This document shows positions 6,581 through 10,044 of a stretch of 10,044 nt of DNA, piece by piece. The stretch's first letter is position 1. The number at the start of each line of letters is the position of its first letter. Source of the stretch: JBKEHD01 sp046710445 (GTDB lineage: Bacteria > Pseudomonadota > Alphaproteobacteria > Rickettsiales > Midichloriaceae); assembly GCA_046710445.1 (NCBI GenBank), contig JBKEHD010000033.1:1-10044 (forward strand), read 5' to 3'. The notes beneath the pieces were generated by a model, which saw only the letters and a list, made by a program, of their open reading frames with translations, made no database searches and had not been told where the DNA came from. The translations under genes were made by a program, and so were the position numbers.

Positions 6581-6904
6581 TTAAATACTTGCAATACTAT
6601 TTTTTAACCAATTTGAGAATTCTTTAGAAGAATTTGATACGTCTATCTCAACGATGCATGGGACATCATAGCTATGTAATTCTACAACCCTATTCTTCAC
6701 TTTTTCAAAATGTGTTGATAAGGTTTTTAGTATCAATATCACTTCTTTTTCTTCACAAAATTTATCATCATATTCAAAGATAGAAATAACGTTATCAATA
6801 ATATTAGCACATGCTACCAACTTCTCTTTTATCAAATGCTTTGCAATACTCTTAGCTTCTACTTTATCTGAACATGTTATGTATATGAGGCTTATTTTAT
6901 CCAT
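6581..6904 (-). CDS. cutA: Divalent-cation tolerance protein CutA
   Basis: From the ATG at 6904 the product is 107 residues, the usual CutA length, with the family pattern throughout. SLIYITCSDKVEAKSIAKHLI (5-25) is the first strand and helix. LVACANI is at 29-35, EKEVILILKT at 52-61, the HSYDVP turn at 77-82, and the tryptophan before the end at W99. CutA forms a very stable trimer; it has been linked to copper and other metal tolerance, but its molecular role is not settled. The frame stays open for 21 more codons to a GTG at 6967, directly after an in-frame TGA. I prefer 6904 because the family begins there. The extension is, however, also visible in the relic at 4663-4740 with only an in-frame 6-base gap, so a longer form is possible. 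Neither start has a good Shine-Dalgarno. The gene is divergent from clpB, and a hairpin lies just downstream. Confidence 0.92.
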   Translation of the reverse strand: MDKISLIYITCSDKVEAKSIAKHLIKEKLVACANIIDNVISIFEYDDKFCEEKEVILILKTLSTHFEKVKNRVVELHSYDVPCIVEIDVSNSSKEFSNWLKNSIASI

Positions 6905-6996
6905 GTATAGTGTAAATCTGTTATATAAATCACATAATACTACAACTTTTTCATATTTATTTACCACTCATTTCTAATACAGAATGAAATAAATTA

Positions 6997-7026
6997 TTGA
7001 AAATCACAATAATTATCATATATGAT
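6997..7026 (+). promoter_or_regulatory. putative clpB promoter
   Basis: TTGAAA (6997-7002) and TATGAT (7021-7026) are separated by 18 bases, each close to sigma-70 consensus. Transcription would start near 7033, 18 bases before the clpB ATG. TTGAAA is also the core of the sigma-32 -35 element, but no CCCAT-type -10 is present, so heat-shock control by sigma-32 is not supported by the sequence alone. Confidence 0.5.
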
Positions 7027-7050
7027 TAATATGAACGAAAGTACTGAATT

Positions 7051-9621
7051 ATGGAATTTGAAAAATTCACAGATAGATCAAAGAGTGTTATACAACAAGC
7101 GCAATCCTTGGCTTTGTCTAAAAATCACCAACAAATAAAACCAGAGCATCTTGCTTATGCATTGCTTAAAGAGGAAGATGAATTATGTAGACGAATAATA
7201 AATAATTGCGGTGTATCACCAGATGATATTTTGTTACGATTATCAAAATCTTTCAGTAAAATACCATCTGTTTCTGGATCATCTACCCAAATATATCTAG
7301 CCCCAGAAACCGCTAAAATATTAGCATTATCTCAAGAAATAGCTAAAAAAAGAAAAGATAGCTTCGTAAGTACAGAAAGTATTTTACAAGCATTATCAGA
7401 TACAAAAAATACAGAGGTACATACAATATTTAATGATTCGAATATTGATTCTGCAAAAATCTCGTCAGTAATAAATGAGATAAGAAAAGGCAGAACTGTT
7501 GACTCTCAAAATGCAGAAAATACCTTTGAAGCTTTAAAAAAATATACAAAAGATATAACTGAACTTGCAAGAAAAGGAAAATTAGATCCTGTCATAGGTA
7601 GAGATGAAGAGATAAGAAGAGCTATTCAAGTGTTATCTAGAAGAACAAAAAACAATCCAATCCTAATCGGAGAACCCGGCGTAGGTAAAACTGCTATTAT
7701 TGAAGGATTAGCACAAAGAATTTACACAAATGATATTCCTGAAAGTTTAAAAAATCTCAAAGTATTATCACTTGATTTAGGAGCTTTAATTGCTGGAGCA
7801 AAATATCGTGGAGAATTTGAAGAACGCCTCAAATCCCTTTTAAATGAAGTATCTGCATCTTCTGGAACTTGCATATTATTTATCGATGAAATTCATACAT
7901 TGGTAGGTGCTGGAGCTAGTGAAGGAGCAATGGATGCTTCAAATTTGTTAAAACCAGCTTTAGCAAGAGGAGAATTGCATTGCATAGGTGCAACAACTTT
8001 AGCAGAATACAGAAAATATATTGAAAAAGATGCTGCATTGGCAAGAAGATTTCAAACGGTGTTTATTCCAGAACCAACTGTTGAAGACTGCATATCTATT
8101 TTACGAGGATTGAAAGAAAAATATGAGCTTCATCATGGTGTAAGAATCACTGATAATGCACTAATTTCCGCTACAAACCTTTCTAGCCGATATATAACAG
8201 ACAGATTTTTACCAGATAAAGCTATAGATTTAATCGATGAAGCAGCAAGCAGATTGAAAATGCAAATTGAAAGTAAACCAGAAAAAATTGATGAACTTGA
8301 TAGAAAAATTATACAGCTAAAAATTGAAAAAATAGCATTAGAAAAAGAAAATGACAAAGGTTCTATAGAGCACCTTAAAAATATCAATCAAGAATTAAAA
8401 AAGCTGGAATCTCAACATCTAGATCTAAATAGCAAATGGCAATCTGAAAAATTAAAAATTACAGATTTACAAAATATGAAAGAGCAACTCGATGCAGCAA
8501 AAATAAATTTGGAATTAGCACAAAGAGAAGGTGATTTCAACAAAGCTGGGGAACTAAGATATAGCAGTATACCTGAGTTAGAAAACAAAATTAAAAAAGT
8601 TGAAGAAGAAAGAAGTAATGTGATGTTACCTGAATCTGTTTCAGAAAATGATATTGCTTTTATAGTTTCAAAATGGACTGGCATCCCCATAAATGCAATG
8701 CTTGAATCTGAAAAAGATAAATTATTGAAAATGGAAGATTTCTTAAGAGAATCTGTTGTTGGTCAAGACAATGCCATAAAAATAGTTAGCCAAGCTATAA
8801 GACGTGCAAGAGCAGGAATATCCGATAAAGACAAACCTATAGGATCATTTTTATTCTTAGGTCCAACAGGTGTCGGCAAAACAGAATTAACCAAAGCTTT
8901 AGCAACATTTTTATTTAATGATAAAACAGCTATTTTAAGAATTGATATGTCAGAATATATGGAAAAACATTCTGTAGCAAAATTGATTGGCTCTCCACCA
9001 GGATATGTTGGATATGAAGAAGGAGGGAAATTAACTGAAATTGTAAGAAGACGTCCTTATCAAATCATATTATTTGATGAAATAGAAAAAGCCCATAGCG
9101 ATGTATTCAACATATTATTACAGCTATTAGATGAAGGTAGATTAACAGATTCTCAAGGAAGAACTGTAGATTTTAAAAATACAGTCATTATTCTAACATC
9201 AAATTTAGGCTCTAACGCTATAGCCTCATTACCAGAAAATAAAGAAGTGGATGATGTAAAAGAGGAAGTGATGGATCATGTGAGAGAGGCATTTAAACCT
9301 GAGTTCATAAATAGAATCGACGATATTATTTTATTCGACAAACTAAAAAAAGAAAATATGGAAGCTATAGTTGAGATACAAATAAATAAATTAAAAAAGA
9401 TTCTAGAAGAAAAAGGGATTAAATTAGATATTACAAAAAAATTAAAGCTATGGCTTGCAGATAAAGGCTATGATGGAGTATACGGAGCAAGGCCTTTAAA
9501 AAGAGTTATACAAAAATATGTACAAAATTTTTTAGCAGAGAAAATATTGGAAAAAAGCATTTTACCAAAAAGCTCTATAAAACTTGATATTGAAGATGAG
9601 AAAATAGTTCTAATTTCTTGA
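7051..9621 (+). CDS. clpB: ATP-dependent disaggregase ClpB (Hsp100)
   Basis: 856 residues, full family length. The order is the Clp N domain (1-145), the first AAA+ module (about 160-400), the coiled-coil middle domain (about 405-525), the second AAA+ module (about 555-760) and the C-terminal small domain. NBD1 has Walker A GEPGVGKT at 207-214, pore-loop Y252 (AKYRGEFE), Walker B ILFIDE at 275-280 and arginines R332/R333. NBD2 has Walker A GPTGVGKT at 604-611, pore-loop Y652 (GYVGY), Walker B ILFDE at 673-677, R755 and sensor-2 GARPLKR at 812-818. The middle domain separates it from ClpA, and there is no ClpP-binding loop signature. In this family the hexamer threads aggregated proteins through its pore and works with DnaK/DnaJ/GrpE in the cytoplasm. 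The start fits the family N-terminus (EKFTDRS). No internal Met lies near residue 150, so a short ClpB form is not expected from an ATG. It is transcribed alone from its own promoter. Confidence 0.98.
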   Translation: MEFEKFTDRSKSVIQQAQSLALSKNHQQIKPEHLAYALLKEEDELCRRIINNCGVSPDDILLRLSKSFSKIPSVSGSSTQIYLAPETAKILALSQEIAKKRKDSFVSTESILQALSDTKNTEVHTIFNDSNIDSAKISSVINEIRKGRTVDSQNAENTFEALKKYTKDITELARKGKLDPVIGRDEEIRRAIQVLSRRTKNNPILIGEPGVGKTAIIEGLAQRIYTNDIPESLKNLKVLSLDLGALIAGAKYRGEFEERLKSLLNEVSASSGTCILFIDEIHTLVGAGASEGAMDASNLLKPALARGELHCIGATTLAEYRKYIEKDAALARRFQTVFIPEPTVEDCISILRGLKEKYELHHGVRITDNALISATNLSSRYITDRFLPDKAIDLIDEAASRLKMQIESKPEKIDELDRKIIQLKIEKIALEKENDKGSIEHLKNINQELKKLESQHLDLNSKWQSEKLKITDLQNMKEQLDAAKINLELAQREGDFNKAGELRYSSIPELENKIKKVEEERSNVMLPESVSENDIAFIVSKWTGIPINAMLESEKDKLLKMEDFLRESVVGQDNAIKIVSQAIRRARAGISDKDKPIGSFLFLGPTGVGKTELTKALATFLFNDKTAILRIDMSEYMEKHSVAKLIGSPPGYVGYEEGGKLTEIVRRRPYQIILFDEIEKAHSDVFNILLQLLDEGRLTDSQGRTVDFKNTVIILTSNLGSNAIASLPENKEVDDVKEEVMDHVREAFKPEFINRIDDIILFDKLKKENMEAIVEIQINKLKKILEEKGIKLDITKKLKLWLADKGYDGVYGARPLKRVIQKYVQNFLAEKILEKSILPKSSIKLDIEDEKIVLIS

Positions 9622-9632
9622 AAATCCGAAAC

Positions 9633-9654
9633 AATAGTATTACACACTATTTTA
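9633..9654 (+). terminator. weak hairpin behind clpB
   Basis: AATAGT (9633-9638) and ACTATT (9646-9651) form a 6-bp stem with a 7-base loop, followed by TTTATATT. It begins 12 bases beyond the clpB stop. With a single G-C pair it is weak, but it is the only stem-loop seen before the next promoter. Confidence 0.25.
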
Positions 9655-9656
9655 TA

Positions 9657-9686
9657 TTGACTTTTTATTATTGATTTGCACATAAT
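9657..9686 (+). promoter_or_regulatory. sigma-70-type promoter for the small ORF pair
   Basis: TTGACT (9657-9662) and CATAAT (9681-9686), each 5 of 6 to consensus, are separated by 18 bases. Transcription would start near 9693. A GGGG Shine-Dalgarno-like run (9704-9707) and an ATG at 9714 follow with normal spacing. This is the best-formed promoter-to-start arrangement in the window. Confidence 0.6.
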
Positions 9687-9713
9687 AACTTAATCTTTAT
9701 AGTGGGGTGTACT

Positions 9714-9815
9714 ATGTCTAAAAATATAAATTTTTTAATAAAATTAGCAAATACTACTAAAATTGCAAATGATAGTGATATAGGTGATTTCAAAATATCA
9801 TTATATATATGTTAG
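9714..9815 (+). CDS. small ORF, 33 residues, upstream member of an overlapping pair
   Basis: ATG at 9714 to TAG at 9813-9815 encodes a 33-residue peptide starting MSKNINFLIKLAN and ending ISLYIC. Support is upstream: a good promoter (9657-9686) and GGGG six bases before the ATG. The product matches nothing I know. It has no signal peptide. Its end overlaps the start of the next ORF by seven bases across a TATATATA run. It may be a coupled leader peptide, or the front half of one roughly 93-residue protein broken by a 2-base slip in the run. Confidence 0.45.
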   Translation: MSKNINFLIKLANTTKIANDSDIGDFKISLYIC

Positions 9816-9994
9816 ATGTATTAAAGGGCTTGTATACTACAGTTAAGCCAGCTATTCAATGGGTGCAAGTTAGTTGGAGTATTATTTCTGGCACAAGATC
9901 TGCTGCGTCAGTGGTAATAAATACTAATGATACTGTTGAAAAACAGAAGGGTGTTAACTCTAGTGCTCCAAACTCATTGAAATACGGGGTATAG
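9809..9994 (+). CDS. small ORF, 61 residues, downstream member of an overlapping pair
   Basis: ATG at 9809 lies inside the TA run and overlaps the TAG of the preceding ORF. There is no Shine-Dalgarno, so translation would depend on coupling or on a frame fusion. The 61-residue product starts MLDVLKGLYTTVKPAIQ. It has a moderately hydrophobic middle (about 19-37, VQVSWSIISGTRSAASVVI) and a polar tail rich in Asn, Ser and Lys. The hydrophobic part is interrupted by an Arg, so a membrane helix is doubtful. I recognise no family. Removing one TA unit (9802-9809) would join it in frame to the upstream ORF, giving about 93 residues behind a good promoter and ribosome binding site. From 9995 to the window end no further gene start is visible. 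Confidence 0.45.
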   Translation: MLDVLKGLYTTVKPAIQWVQVSWSIISGTRSAASVVINTNDTVEKQKGVNSSAPNSLKYGV

Positions 9995-10044
9995 TTTTTT
10001 CAGCTTTACCCTTGCATTTGGTGAATCAAATTTCCAATTTATTT

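Noticed and set aside
8133..8690. Two minus-strand open frames inside clpB
   Set aside because: They are antisense to conserved clpB coding sequence and are Ser/Phe/Ile-rich, as expected from the reverse of a Lys/Glu-rich gene.
9468..9683. Minus-strand open frame over the end of clpB
   Set aside because: It overlaps the conserved clpB C-terminus in antisense and shows no start signal or family motif.
1..10044. CRISPR arrays, tRNA or rRNA genes, transposase or integrase genes
   Set aside because: No regular spaced repeats, no cloverleaf-like segment and no recombinase motifs were seen on either strand.

Overview
The window is strongly AT-rich DNA from a bacterium with standard stop codons (TGA is used as a stop by several genes). 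The mix of housekeeping genes (recR, cutA, clpB), an ABC exporter and a pteridine-reductase-like SDR, together with low GC, relics and eroded small ORFs, suggests a reduced-genome, host-associated bacterium. A Rickettsiales-like alphaproteobacterium is my best guess, but this is inference; no rRNA or tRNA is present to test it.

Layout. Positions 88-1392 (+) hold two tightly spaced genes: an SDR with a PTR1/FolM-type active site and recR. Positions 1589-4507 (+) hold an accessory block: an orphan protein with PIN-nuclease-like acidic residues, a class I SAM methyltransferase with an N-terminal membrane or signal segment, and, 10 nt behind it, a small secreted protein with four cysteines. Positions 4727-6904 (-) hold cutA followed by a type IV (ABCB-like) exporter, with a strong hairpin terminator between them. 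Positions 7051-9621 (+) hold clpB behind a recognisable promoter. The last 420 bases carry a well-formed promoter and two overlapping small ORFs that one TA-dinucleotide deletion would fuse.

The main hidden structure is a pair of relics flanking the accessory block. Next to the recR end (1407-1448) is a 42-base copy, 40/42 identical, of the last codons of the ABC gene (4741-4782). Directly behind the intact ABC gene (4663-4740) is a decayed copy of the start of cutA (6881-6963). The simplest reading is that a [cutA-ABC] unit was once tandemly duplicated, and that the interior of the second copy was later lost and is now occupied by the three accessory genes. The junction also appears to have rewritten the last few codons of the surviving ABC gene. 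No known defence or secretion system is recognised; the accessory block is best described as a possible exported-effector or orphan nuclease module of unknown function.
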